Shown here: positions 42,905-53,773 of the stretch, one piece after another
Numbering within the stretch: position 1 is the first letter of the stretch
How the letters are laid out: each line of letters starts with the position of its first letter
From: Streptomyces sp. IMTB 2501
GTDB lineage: Bacteria > Actinomycetota > Actinomycetes > Streptomycetales > Streptomycetaceae
NCBI RefSeq assembly: GCF_001953885.1
Contig: NZ_MQUS01000018.1
Coordinates: forward strand, 17,493-81,492
Length of the DNA stretch: 64,000 nt
Reading direction: 5' to 3'
Position numbers and translations under genes: made by a program
The notes under the pieces: generated by a model
What the model saw: the letters and a program-made list of their open reading frames with translations, nothing else
Databases searched by the model: none
What the model was told of the DNA's origin: nothing

Positions 42905-45022
42905 GTGCGAGGCATGCGGTGGCGGCGGATGGTCAGTCAGATCGGGCGGAGCATCGCCGTATGGGCGGTCTCCACCCTCACCATGCTGGTCCTCGCCGCG
43001 CTGCTGCCCGACTTCCAGCTCCAGTCCGCCGACGGTGACAGCGCCACCCGTATCGCCGTCACCGCCGCCTGCGGCGCCGGCGCCTTCGGTGTGCTGTCGG
43101 CCGTGGTCTGGCCACTCCTGGTCAGGCTCCTGCTGCTCGTGCCCGCCCTCGTGCTCGGCCTGCTGGTCTTCTTCCTCAACGGCTCCCTGCTGCTGCTCGC
43201 CCTGCGCATCACCCCCTCCGGCCGCGGCGCGGCCGCCCCCGAGACCGCCGTCATCGTGGCCGCGGTGATGTCCGCCGTGGCCTCGGCCACCGGCGCGGCC
43301 CTCGCCGTACGCGACGACGAGACCTACCGGCGCCGGCTGCACCGCCTCGCCGCCCGCCGCCGCAGATCCGACCCGCCCTGCCCCACCACCACCGGACTGG
43401 TCTTCGTCCAGCTCGACGGCGTGGGTCACGACGTCCTGATGGACGCGGTCCGCAAGGGGCTGATGCCGACGGTCGCGCACTGGCTGGGCGCGGACGCCGT
43501 ACGGCAGACGGCCGAGGGCATACGGCCGACCGGCCGCCGTCCACGGCCCACCCACCGCCTCACTCCCTGGCGCACCGACTGGTCCAGCCAGACCGGTGCC
43601 AGCCAGCTCGGGATCCTGCACGGCAGCACCTTCGACGTGCCGGCCTTCCGCTGGTACGAGAAGGACCGCGGGGAGGTGATGGTGTGCAATCGGCCGACGA
43701 GCGCGGCCGACCTGCAGCGGCGCGCCACAGCGCATACCGGCGACGGCGGACTGCTCACCGTGGACGGCGCCAGCCGGGGAAACCTGTTCAGCGGCGGCGC
43801 CGGTGAACAGGCCCTCGTGCTGTCCATCGCGGCCCGCCGCCGCAGCCGCGAGAACCGTTCCCGCGCCGGGTACTTCGCCTACTTCTCCGACCCCGCGGGC
43901 GCCGTCCGCACCGCCCTGTCCTTCGTCGCCGAGGTGGCCCGCGAGATCGGCGAGTCCACCCGGGCCCGGCTGCGGGGGCAACGCCCGAGGGTGGGCCGCG
44001 GGGGCCTGTATCCGCTCGTCCGCGCCTTCGCCACCGTCGTCGAGCGGGACGTCGTCGTCGCCGCGGTGATGGGTGACATGCTCGCCGGACGCACCGCCGT
44101 CTACGCCGACCTGGTCGCCTACGACGAGGTCGCCCACCACTCCGGCCCGTGCAGCCGGGACGCCGAGAAGGTCCTGCGGCGCCTCGACCGGTGCCTCGCC
44201 CTCCTCCAGCGGGTCGCCGAGCACGCCCCCCGCCCGTACCGCCTCGTCGTTCTCTCCGACCATGGACAGAGCCCCGGCGAGACCTTCCACGCGCGCTACG
44301 GACTCACCCTCGGCGACCTCGTCAGGGCCGGCTGCGGGCTGCCTGTGCCGCGCCGGGCCGAGCACACCCACAGTGGTGCCGAGGCCCGCGCCGCCGTCCG
44401 GGCGGCGCTGCGCCGGCCCGTGGAGGAGAAGGGCGAGCGGCGCCGCCCCGACCGTGGCTCCGAGCCGATCGTGCTCGCCTCCGGCAACCTCGGCCTGGTC
44501 TCCTTCCCGCACGTGCCCCACCGCATGACGAAGGAGGAGATCGACGCCCGCCACCCCGCCCTGCTCACCACCCTCGCCAACCACCCCGGTATCGGCTTCC
44601 TGCTGGTGCGCAGCGCGGAGCACGGCGGCGTGGTGCTGGGCGCCCACGGCGCCGAGATCCCGCTCGCCCGGCTCGACGCCGAGCCGGGCCCGCTGGCCCG
44701 TTTCGGCGCCGGTGCCGCCGACGCGGTCCGCCGCACCCACTCCTTCCCGCACACAGCCGACATCATGGTGAACTCGGCGCACGACCCGGCCGACGGCGAG
44801 GTCCTCGCCTTCGAGGAGCAGATCGGCTCCCACGGCGGTCTCGGCGGCGCCCAGTCCCACCCGTTCCTGCTCTCGCCGCTGGAGCTGTCCGCACCGGTCG
44901 ACGGCGGCACGGAACTCACCGGCGCCGAGCACGTCCACCGCGTGCTGCGCCGCTGGCTGCGCGAGCTGAACGGCCCCCAGGTCCCGCTCACCGATGCCGC
45001 CGAGGAGGAGCGGGCCGCCTGA
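42905..45022 (+). CDS. Membrane-anchored alkaline-phosphatase-superfamily protein with holin-like N-terminus
   Basis: 705 residues (GTG at 42905; an ATG three codons later is also possible). The first 140 residues hold four hydrophobic segments resembling the phage holin family 4 module (SIAVWAVSTLTMLVLAALLP, LLLLVPALVLGLLVFFLNGS). From about 155 an alkaline-phosphatase-like domain follows: LVFVQLDGVGHDVL for the first metal, WSSQTGASQLGILHG around the likely nucleophile, YDEVAHHSGP and VLSDHGQSPG for metal binding, and a late SFPHTADIMVN. It probably hydrolyses phosphate or phosphonate esters at the membrane, with the active-site side depending on topology. Confidence 0.85.
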   Translation: MRGMRWRRMVSQIGRSIAVWAVSTLTMLVLAALLPDFQLQSADGDSATRIAVTAACGAGAFGVLSAVVWPLLVRLLLLVPALVLGLLVFFLNGSLLLLALRITPSGRGAAAPETAVIVAAVMSAVASATGAALAVRDDETYRRRLHRLAARRRRSDPPCPTTTGLVFVQLDGVGHDVLMDAVRKGLMPTVAHWLGADAVRQTAEGIRPTGRRPRPTHRLTPWRTDWSSQTGASQLGILHGSTFDVPAFRWYEKDRGEVMVCNRPTSAADLQRRATAHTGDGGLLTVDGASRGNLFSGGAGEQALVLSIAARRRSRENRSRAGYFAYFSDPAGAVRTALSFVAEVAREIGESTRARLRGQRPRVGRGGLYPLVRAFATVVERDVVVAAVMGDMLAGRTAVYADLVAYDEVAHHSGPCSRDAEKVLRRLDRCLALLQRVAEHAPRPYRLVVLSDHGQSPGETFHARYGLTLGDLVRAGCGLPVPRRAEHTHSGAEARAAVRAALRRPVEEKGERRRPDRGSEPIVLASGNLGLVSFPHVPHRMTKEEIDARHPALLTTLANHPGIGFLLVRSAEHGGVVLGAHGAEIPLARLDAEPGPLARFGAGAADAVRRTHSFPHTADIMVNSAHDPADGEVLAFEEQIGSHGGLGGAQSHPFLLSPLELSAPVDGGTELTGAEHVHRVLRRWLRELNGPQVPLTDAAEEERAA

Positions 45023-45123
45023 GAGGAAGAGCGGGCCGCCGGAAAATCGGCTGCGCCCACCGCGCCGGACACCCACACTGATCGAGTCGTACATCGCTCG
45101 AAAACCCCCAAGGATGCTCCGCG

Positions 45124-46185
45124 TTGCAGGCTGCCGTCACCGTCACTCCCGCCCGTGTCCCCGAACTCCTCCTCGGCCTCGCCACCGTCCGGCCCGTGTT
45201 CCTGTGGGGCGCCCCCGGCATCGGAAAGTCGTCCCTGGTACGGGAGTTCGCCGACTCGCTCGGACTGGAATGCGTGAGTCTGCTCGGTACGCAGCTCGCG
45301 CCCGAGGACCTGATCGGCGTTCCGCAGATCCGCGACGGGCGCTCGGTGTTCTGCCCGCCGGAGGCCATCGCCCGTAACGAGCCGTACTGCCTGTTCCTGG
45401 ACGAGCTGAACGCGGCCACCCCGGATGTGCAGAAGGCGTTCTACTCGCTGATCCTCGACCGCCGTATCGGGAACTACGAGCTGCCCGCCGGGTCCATCGT
45501 CATCGGCGCCGGGAACCGGGCCACCGACAACGCCCTCGCCCGGCCGCTCGCCTCCGCCCTGGTCAACCGGCTCGCCCATGTGCATCTTGAGGTCTCTGCC
45601 ACGGACTGGCTCGCCTGGGCGGCCGGGAACGGCATCCATCCCTGGATCCTGGACCACCTCACCGACCGGCCCGACCACCTGTGGTCCAAGCCGCCGAAGA
45701 CCGAGGAACCGTTCTCCACCCCCCGCTCCTGGCACATGCTCTCCGACGCCCTGCACTCCTTCGGGCCCGACCTCGACGAGCCGACCCTGACCGTCCTCGC
45801 GCACGGCACGCTCACCCCGGCACACGCGACGGCGTTCTGCGGCTACGTCAAGGTCGTCCGCAGCCGGTTCGGGATCGAGGCGATCCTCAGGGGCGACGCC
45901 CGCTGGCCGCACCGCCTGCAGGACCGCGACCTGCTGTACTACCTCGCCGAGTCGTTCCGCGGCCGGCTCGTCAAGGAGCTGCCCGCCGTCAAGGAGCACA
46001 TGTCGGCGAACGGCCGGCAGGTCGCCTACCGTGCCAAGTCGCTGCTGGTGCAACTCGCCGAGATCTCCGTCGAGGTCGCCCAGACCGTCATCGCAGCAGG
46101 CGACGACGGCAACCCCGTGCTGCCCTCATGGTTCCTGGTCGAGGCCGCTCGTGACATGCCCCGGCTGGTGGAGGCCCGGCGGTGA
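45124..46185 (+). CDS. MoxR-type AAA+ ATPase
   Basis: 353 residues; TTG start with AAGGA ten bases upstream. Walker A is GAPGIGKSS (29-37), Walker B CLFLDELN (89-96), and the sensor region GAGNRATDNALARPL leads to the arginine finger in ALVNRLAHV. The C-terminal 150 residues form the lid and an extra helical region. MoxR ATPases remodel or insert metal into proteins together with a VWA-domain partner, encoded directly downstream with a four-base GTGA overlap. Confidence 0.9.
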   Translation: MQAAVTVTPARVPELLLGLATVRPVFLWGAPGIGKSSLVREFADSLGLECVSLLGTQLAPEDLIGVPQIRDGRSVFCPPEAIARNEPYCLFLDELNAATPDVQKAFYSLILDRRIGNYELPAGSIVIGAGNRATDNALARPLASALVNRLAHVHLEVSATDWLAWAAGNGIHPWILDHLTDRPDHLWSKPPKTEEPFSTPRSWHMLSDALHSFGPDLDEPTLTVLAHGTLTPAHATAFCGYVKVVRSRFGIEAILRGDARWPHRLQDRDLLYYLAESFRGRLVKELPAVKEHMSANGRQVAYRAKSLLVQLAEISVEVAQTVIAAGDDGNPVLPSWFLVEAARDMPRLVEARR

Positions 46186-47975
46186 GCCGTACCCCGCAGA
46201 AGAAGAAACGCGACCTGGCCGGGGAGGCGTTCGCGGAGGGGATGCGGCTGCTGAGGGCCAACCCGGCGCTCGCCGCCGTCGAGTTCGGCGTGTGCCGCAG
46301 CGAGAACTGCGACCTTGCCCCGCAGGGCGGTCTCCTCGTCGTCGACTCCGACGCCACCGTGCACGCCCACCCCGACCGGACCGCCGACCCCGGCGCCTGG
46401 GCCCGGGCCCTCGCGCACGCCGCCCTCCACCTCGGATTCGGGCACGTCCCGGCCGCCAAGGGGCCGCGCGAGCAGCCCGACCGGTACGACCTCGCCGCCC
46501 GCTGCGTCGTCGTCAACCGTTTCCTGCTCGGATTCCCCGTCGGCACCACCCCCGAGGACCTGCCCACGAGCTACCCCGACGGGGACGAGGAGCGGCTCGC
46601 CGCGCGCTGGCGGGCCCACGGCCTGCCGCCCGCCTACGAGCGCTGCGGCACCGCCGGCGGCGCCCCCGACCAGGTGCTCACCGCATGGCATGCCTGGCAG
46701 GGCCCGGTCCCGGACCGGCAGCTCGCCTTCGCCACGGCGCTGACCCGCACCGTCTCCGCCGCGATGGACATGGCCGGCGGCCGCCGGGACACCCTGGACG
46801 GCGAGCGGCTCCCGCGGCGCCCCTGGGAGCGGGCCCTCGGCTGGTTCGTCTCCTCCTACCCGCTGCTCGGCGGCATCGCCGCCGGCATCAAGCTGGTCGC
46901 CGACGCCGAACTCGCCCGCGCCCACGGCATCGCCGTCGCCGCCGTGGACCCGGCGGCCGGCGAGATCTACATCAACCCGCTGCGCACCTTCGACGACGAG
47001 GAGTGGCGGTTCATCCTCGCCCACGAGATGCTGCACGCCGCGCTGCGCCACGGCGACCGCTGCGGCCCCCGCGACCCCTACCTGTTCAACGTCGCCTGCG
47101 ACTACGTGATCAACGGCTGGCTGGTCGAGATGCGGGTCGGCACCATGCCGGAGGGCCTGCTGCACGACCCGCAGCTGACCGGCCTGTCCGCCGAGGAGGT
47201 CTACGACCGCCTCGCCGGCGACCTGCGCCGCATCCGGCGCCTGGCCACCCTGCGCGGCAAGGGCACCGGTGACGTCCTCGGCGCCCCGCTCGGCCCGCCC
47301 GGCGACTACGTCGACCTGGACGAGTTCTACCGGCGTGGCCTCAGCCGCGGCCTGGACCTGCACCAGGCGCAGGAGCGCGGCTTCCTGCCCGGCGGCCTCA
47401 TCGAGGAGATCCGCGCGCTCAGCCATCCGCCGTTGCCCTGGGACGCCCGGCTCGCCCGCTGGTTCGACGAGTTCGTGCCGCGCCCGGAGCCCGTACGGTC
47501 GTACGCCCGCCCCGCCCGCCGCCAGGCCTCCACCCCCGACATCCCGCGCGCGGGCCGCTGCTTCCCGCCCGAGGAGGTAGCTCGCTGCACCTTCGGGGTG
47601 GTCCTGGACACCTCCGGCTCGATGGACCGCACCCTCCTCGGCAAGGCGCTCGGCGCGATCGCCTCGTACGCCGAGGCCCGGGACGTACCGGCCGCCCGCG
47701 TGGTCTTCTGCGACGCCGCCCCGCACGACGCCGGCTATCTCCCGGTCACCGAGATCGCGGGCCGGGTACGGGTGCACGGGCGCGGCGGCACCGTCCTGCA
47801 GCCCGGTGTCGACCTGCTGCACCGGGCCGAGGACTTCCCGCCCGCCGCACCGCTGCTGGTGATCACCGACGGCTGGTGCGACGTGCTGCGGGTGCGCCGC
47901 GAGCACGCCTATCTGATCCCGCAGGGACGTCACCTCCCGTTCACTCCGCGTGGGCCGGTCTTCAGGGTGCGATGA
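46182..47975 (+). CDS. VWA-like protein with putative metallopeptidase domain (DUF2201 type)
   Basis: 597 residues. The central part contains a zincin motif HEMLHAALRH (H281, E282, H285) in the DUF2201 N-terminal region. The C-terminal 140 residues are a von Willebrand A-like domain with a MIDAS-type DTSGSMD (D476-S480) and the later VITDGWCD. The gene is translationally coupled to the MoxR ATPase, the classic chaperone pair in which the ATPase drives the VWA protein on a client. Here the VWA protein may itself be a regulated protease. The client is unknown. Confidence 0.85.
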   Translation: MSRTPQKKKRDLAGEAFAEGMRLLRANPALAAVEFGVCRSENCDLAPQGGLLVVDSDATVHAHPDRTADPGAWARALAHAALHLGFGHVPAAKGPREQPDRYDLAARCVVVNRFLLGFPVGTTPEDLPTSYPDGDEERLAARWRAHGLPPAYERCGTAGGAPDQVLTAWHAWQGPVPDRQLAFATALTRTVSAAMDMAGGRRDTLDGERLPRRPWERALGWFVSSYPLLGGIAAGIKLVADAELARAHGIAVAAVDPAAGEIYINPLRTFDDEEWRFILAHEMLHAALRHGDRCGPRDPYLFNVACDYVINGWLVEMRVGTMPEGLLHDPQLTGLSAEEVYDRLAGDLRRIRRLATLRGKGTGDVLGAPLGPPGDYVDLDEFYRRGLSRGLDLHQAQERGFLPGGLIEEIRALSHPPLPWDARLARWFDEFVPRPEPVRSYARPARRQASTPDIPRAGRCFPPEEVARCTFGVVLDTSGSMDRTLLGKALGAIASYAEARDVPAARVVFCDAAPHDAGYLPVTEIAGRVRVHGRGGTVLQPGVDLLHRAEDFPPAAPLLVITDGWCDVLRVRREHAYLIPQGRHLPFTPRGPVFRVR

Positions 47976-48041
47976 GCCCGGATGTGATCGGATAGGGACA
48001 CGGAAAACCCCGTAACGGGATCCCATGCGAAAGGAACCATC

Positions 48042-48467
48042 GTGGCCACCACGCGCACCGCACACACCGTCTGGGAAGGCAACCTGCTCGAGGGCAACGG
48101 CGTCGTCACCTTCGACTCCTCCGGCATCGCCCAGCAGCCGGTCACGTGGGCCTCGCGCTCCCAGGACGCGAACGGAAAGACCAGCCCCGAGGAGCTGATC
48201 GCCGGCGCCCACTCCAGTTGCTTCTCCATGGCCCTCTCGCACGCCCTGGCCGGCGCCGGCACCCCGCCCACCCGGCTTGAGACCAAGGCCGACGTCACCT
48301 TCCAGCCCGGCGAGGGCATCACCGGCATCCACCTCACCGTGCGCGGCGAGGTGCCCGGACTGGACGCCGAGGGCTTCGCCTCGGCCGCCGAGGACGCCAA
48401 GAAGAACTGCCCGGTCAGCCAGGCCCTGGCCGGTACGACGATCACCCTGACGGCCGAGCTGGCCTGA
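48042..48467 (+). CDS. OsmC-family peroxiredoxin
   Basis: 141 residues; GTG start with AAGGAAC. Redox cysteines C60 (AHSSCFSMAL) and C123 (KKNCPVSQAL) and the ELIAGAHSSC motif mark an OsmC-like thiol peroxidase that reduces organic hydroperoxides. The start MATTRTAHTVWEGNLLEGNG and length match the OsmC subfamily. Ends at a stem-loop. Confidence 0.93.
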   Translation: MATTRTAHTVWEGNLLEGNGVVTFDSSGIAQQPVTWASRSQDANGKTSPEELIAGAHSSCFSMALSHALAGAGTPPTRLETKADVTFQPGEGITGIHLTVRGEVPGLDAEGFASAAEDAKKNCPVSQALAGTTITLTAELA

Positions 48468-48483
48468 CGATCGTACGTCCCCG

Positions 48484-48516
48484 GATGCCGCGTCCCAGGT
48501 CGGGGGGCGCGGCATC
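48484..48516 (+). terminator. Stem-loop terminator after osmC-type gene
   Basis: 9-bp arms GATGCCGCG / CGCGGCATC with a 15-base loop, 16 bases after the stop. Confidence 0.75.
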
Positions 48517-48599
48517 GCCGTTCCCGGCCGCTGGGGCATTGACAGCGCCGTACGCACGTTTTCTGCTGATAGTGACGCCCTGGCGGAAGGGGACGAACC

Positions 48600-50468
<1,869 letters not shown>

Positions 50469-50511
50469 CAGGGGGAGGCGATGTAGGGCAGGGCGCCCCA
50501 CAGGACGGTCG

Positions 50512-51006
50512 TCACGGCTGCGCCCCGGTGTGTGCAGTCGGCAGTGTGGCGCACACCGCGTCCAGGACGGCTGCATACGGTGTGCCGTAGTCGGTCAGCC
50601 GGGCGCGCAACTGCTCCAGCCCGTCGCGGTATTCGGTCAGCAGGCTGGTGTCGCCGGTCCGCGCGGTGAACTCCAGCACCGCCGGCAGGAAGTCCGGCAG
50701 CTCCTCGTCGCTGAACTTGAGGCCGTGCTTGCGGTAGACGTCCCTGAAGCGGACCAGGGACATGCCCCGCCCGCGGGAGTCGCCGTCGTGCCACCGGCTC
50801 AGGTACAGGCTGTGCCGGTTCTCGAAGTCGAAGACCCGCACATAGTGCGCGGCCAGCTCGCGTGCCGGGGTGACCGCCGCATGATCGGTGAACGTCCGCA
50901 GCTGCGGGGCGGCTTCGCGCAGCAGCGGCAGCCGGGCGATCAGGTCGTTGTCCGGGTAGGTCAGGCAGAGCGCCGCCGCCTGGTACAGCACCGCGTCCGA
51001 GGGCAT
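50512..51006 (-). CDS. narJ: Nitrate reductase assembly chaperone NarJ
   Basis: 164 residues, all-helical TorD/NarJ family: LYQAAALCLTYPDNDLIARL at the start, HYVRVFDFENRHSLYLSRWH and RDVYRKHGLKFSDEELPDFL are strong NarJ marks. NarJ inserts the molybdenum cofactor into NarG. Its ATG overlaps the TGA of the upstream narG-narH fusion by one base, the normal narHJ arrangement, yet its client is destroyed and narI is absent downstream (dnaK follows on the other strand). It is therefore a surviving but probably purposeless gene. Confidence 0.88.
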   Translation of the reverse strand: MPSDAVLYQAAALCLTYPDNDLIARLPLLREAAPQLRTFTDHAAVTPARELAAHYVRVFDFENRHSLYLSRWHDGDSRGRGMSLVRFRDVYRKHGLKFSDEELPDFLPAVLEFTARTGDTSLLTEYRDGLEQLRARLTDYGTPYAAVLDAVCATLPTAHTGAQP

Positions 51007-51887
51007 CAGATCTCCTTGGCGTCGGCCGGGTCGTTGGAGGTCTGCCGTCTGCGCAGGCTGTGGAAGTTCTCCACGGACACCAGCGGCAGGCTCCGGCGCC
51101 CGGAGTCCTGGCCGAACGGGCCGTCGCCCATGCCGGGCCCGCCGTCGTGATCGAGGCTGCAGCCCGCGCGGAGCCCCGAAATCGCGGTCTCCTCCGGACG
51201 GCGGGCGTCGCCGACGGTGGCGGTCGGGATGACGCACCGGTCCTCGCACTCGGCGACGGCCCGCAGCCGGTACATCGCCTCGCTCTCCTCGGGCTTCATC
51301 CCGGCAGCGGCGACGACGGACGCGCCCGGTTCCTCACCGAGGCTGAGCGCCCGCATGTGGGAGCGCATCGCGGGGAGCTTCTCCGGCGAGATCCGCAGCG
51401 TGTCGATCGCGCCGGACAGGTTCTCCGCGTCCTCCCCGTCGTGCCCGCTCCCGCTCCCGCTCAGCGAGTCCACCACCGGTGACGGCGGCGGGATGTACCA
51501 GGCCACCGGCATCGTCCGGTACTCCGGATGCAGCGGACAGCGGGCCTCCGCCATAGCCGGGAACGGCGAGAACCCGGCGATGCTGTCCGGGCGGCAGGTC
51601 CTGAAGGTGTGCGTCGGTGCGGCGGCGACGATCTCCACCGCTGCGTCCCAACTCGCCGGTATCAGGCCGCCCTTGCCGCGCGCAAACGGGGCGCCGCGCA
51701 GGCAGCACCGCGGCTCGTACTCCGGGCGGTCCGGGCTCACCGAGGGACGGTCCGTCTCCTGGGTCTCCCAGGTGGCGATGCCGTATTTGGCGTGCAGGTC
51801 GGGTACGGGCGTGCCGGGCCGGAAGAAACGGGCGACGGACAGGACGGCCGCGCCGGGTTCCTTGGGCCGTGTCTGCGTGTCGGTCAC
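51006..51887 (-). pseudogene. Collapsed narG-narH: in-frame fusion remnant of nitrate reductase alpha and beta subunits
   Basis: A 293-codon open frame with a GTG start and GAGGGAG site. Residues about 1-35 are the NarG leader. Then IATWETQETDRPSVSPDRPE follows, without the preceding CTGSCSW iron-sulfur segment. ARGKGGLIPASWDAAVEI and DSIAGFSPFPAMA are a later NarG block, after another deletion. From about 115, EARCPLHPEYRTMP, VAWYIPPPSPVVDSL and HDGEDAENLSGAIDTLRI are NarH C-terminal sequence through GCSLDHDGGPGMGDG. NarG is about 1230 and NarH about 530 residues when whole. All catalytic and Fe-S parts are gone although the frame stayed open. Confidence 0.85.
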
Positions 51888-51964
51888 GTGCGCTCCCTCG
51901 GCTCACCCCGTGGTCAAACCTAGGGGCGAGCCCGGGAGCGCACCTTTTCACAGACCCGTACGGG

Positions 51965-52774
51965 TCACGGCTTGACCGCCACCCCCGCGTACACCGGTAC
52001 GACCCCTTCCGCCTGGGCCGTCACGTCCTCCGGGTCCGGGCGCCAGCCGCACACCGGGATGACGCCGGGACCCAGCAGGTCGAGGCCGGTGAAGAAGCGG
52101 GAGAACTCGGGCAGGGTACGCGGGTGGAAGGGCGTGCCACTGTGCCGGAACAGCTCGGCCGCCCGGGCCACCCCCTCGGGGCTCAGATCCTGCGTGACCT
52201 GGGACAGGATCAGGAAGCTGCCCGGCGCGAGATGCCGGACGTACCTCTCGACCAGGCCGTACACATCGTCCTCGGCGTCCGACAGATAGTGGGTCAGCGC
52301 CACCAGGGACAGGGCGACGGGCCGGGAGAAGTCCAGGGACTCACCGGCCTGGCGCAGGATGGTGTCCGGGTCGCGGACGTCGGCGTGGATGTAGTCCGTG
52401 CCGCCCTCGGCCGAGCCGTGCAGCAGCGCCTCAGCGTGCCGCAGCACGATCGGATCGTTGTCCGCGTACACCACCCTGGACTCGGCGGCCGCGCCCTGGG
52501 CCACCTGGTGCAGATTGGGCTCGGTCGGGATCCCGGTGCCGATGTCCAGGAACTGCCGCACCCCGGCCTCGGCCGCCGTCCGGACGGCCCGGTGCATGAA
52601 CCGGCGGTTGGCCCGCGCCCCGCGCACCGCCGTGCCGTCCGCGGCGAGGATCTTCCGCGCCAGCTCCTCGTCCACCGGGTAGTTGTCCTTGCCGCCCAGC
52701 CACCAGTCGTACACCCGGGCGGGATGCGGACGGCTGGTGTCGATCGGTCCTGGCACGGCATCGGGTGCGGTCAT
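51965..52774 (-). CDS. SAM-dependent methyltransferase, SCO-type DUF574 family
   Basis: 269 residues. Starts with the family motif DTSRPHPARVYDWWLGGKDN, followed by RANRRFMHRAVRTAAEAGVR, QFLDIGTGIPTEPNLHQVAQ and VVYADNDPIVLRHAEALL. This is the large actinobacterial S-adenosyl methyltransferase family (PF04672). Such genes are often found beside XRE/DUF5753 regulators, as here (37 bases after the regulator stop, same strand). The substrate is unknown. Confidence 0.92.
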   Translation of the reverse strand: MTAPDAVPGPIDTSRPHPARVYDWWLGGKDNYPVDEELARKILAADGTAVRGARANRRFMHRAVRTAAEAGVRQFLDIGTGIPTEPNLHQVAQGAAAESRVVYADNDPIVLRHAEALLHGSAEGGTDYIHADVRDPDTILRQAGESLDFSRPVALSLVALTHYLSDAEDDVYGLVERYVRHLAPGSFLILSQVTQDLSPEGVARAAELFRHSGTPFHPRTLPEFSRFFTGLDLLGPGVIPVCGWRPDPEDVTAQAEGVVPVYAGVAVKP

Positions 52775-52811
52775 CAGATGTGTTCCCCCATGGGTCGATC
52801 CGGACGGAATG

Positions 52812-53675
52812 TCACAAGGTCTTGCGGAACTCCCGCAGCAGGGTCCGCGTGCGCTGCGTCGACGCGGCCCGCGCCGTCATATGGTCCAGCACTTCCAGGT
52901 GCGCGGCGACCTCACGACGGGAGTCCAGATACAGCGCGCCGGTCAGGTACTCGGTGAACACCATGTCCGGCAGCTCCGGCTCGGCGAACCGGAACAGCGT
53001 GAACGGTGCGTACGTCCCCGGATGCGGGCCCGCCGCGAACTCGGCGACCTGCAGCGTGACCCGGTCCCGCTCGGCGTACTCCAGCAGCTTGTCCAGCTGG
53101 TCCCGCAGCACTTCGGGCCGTGCGCTCACCGGGCGCCGGAGCACCGTCTCGTCCATGATCACCCACAGGTGGGGCGGGTCGTCCCGGTCCAGCAGCCGCT
53201 GGCGCTCCATACGCAGCGACACATGCCTTTCCACGGTGCCGGGCGAGGCCTGCCCGATCGTCCCGGCCTCCAGCACCGCCCGCGCGTAGTCCTCGGTCTG
53301 CAGCAGACCGGGTATGAAGTGCGGCTCGTAGGAGCGGATGATCCGGGCGGCGCCCTCCAGGCTGACGTACAGACTGAACCAGTCCGGGAGCACGTCGTGG
53401 AACCGCTGCCACCAGCCCGGCTGGTTCGCCTCCTCGGCCAGCCGCACGAACGCGGCCGCCTCGTCCTCGGCCACCCCGTAGGTGTCCAGCAGCACCTGCA
53501 CGTAGGGGATCTTCAGTGCGACCTCGGCCATCTCCATCCGCCGTACGGTCGCCGACGCCACCCTGAGGACCCGGGCGGCCTCCTCCCGGCTGAGGCCCGA
53601 CGCCTCGCGCAGCTCCTGCAGCCGTTTGCCGAGCACCACCTGGCCCACGGTGGGCGCAGCCCGCCGCTCACTCAT
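52812..53675 (-). CDS. XRE-family regulator with DUF5753 C-terminal domain
   Basis: 287 residues from the ATG at 53675 (GGAGGGG upstream). The HTH is at about 15-70, GKRLQELREASGLSREEAAR with ATVRRMEM. The DUF5753 ligand domain spans about 100-280: YEPHFIPGLLQTEDYARAVL, ERQRLLDRDDPPHLWVIMDE, then LQVAEFAAGPHPGTYAPFTL and a terminal LREFRKTL. These regulators usually pair with a short DUF397 gene; here the methyltransferase gene takes that place. It probably controls its own operon. Confidence 0.92.
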   Translation of the reverse strand: MSERRAAPTVGQVVLGKRLQELREASGLSREEAARVLRVASATVRRMEMAEVALKIPYVQVLLDTYGVAEDEAAAFVRLAEEANQPGWWQRFHDVLPDWFSLYVSLEGAARIIRSYEPHFIPGLLQTEDYARAVLEAGTIGQASPGTVERHVSLRMERQRLLDRDDPPHLWVIMDETVLRRPVSARPEVLRDQLDKLLEYAERDRVTLQVAEFAAGPHPGTYAPFTLFRFAEPELPDMVFTEYLTGALYLDSRREVAAHLEVLDHMTARAASTQRTRTLLREFRKTL

Positions 53676-53773
53676 GCCACGCCCTCCCCTCCGCGCCGCG
53701 ACACCCCGGCAGTCTGCCATGTGATCCCCCTTCGCACACGGTTCCGAGGGGATCAGGAGGCGCGGAGGTGCGG

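Noticed and set aside
48539..48573. TTGACA...GATAGT as a sigma-70-type promoter for dnaK
   Set aside because: The best -10 match is 23 bases from the -35, outside the usual spacing; only the -35 was mentioned as a candidate.
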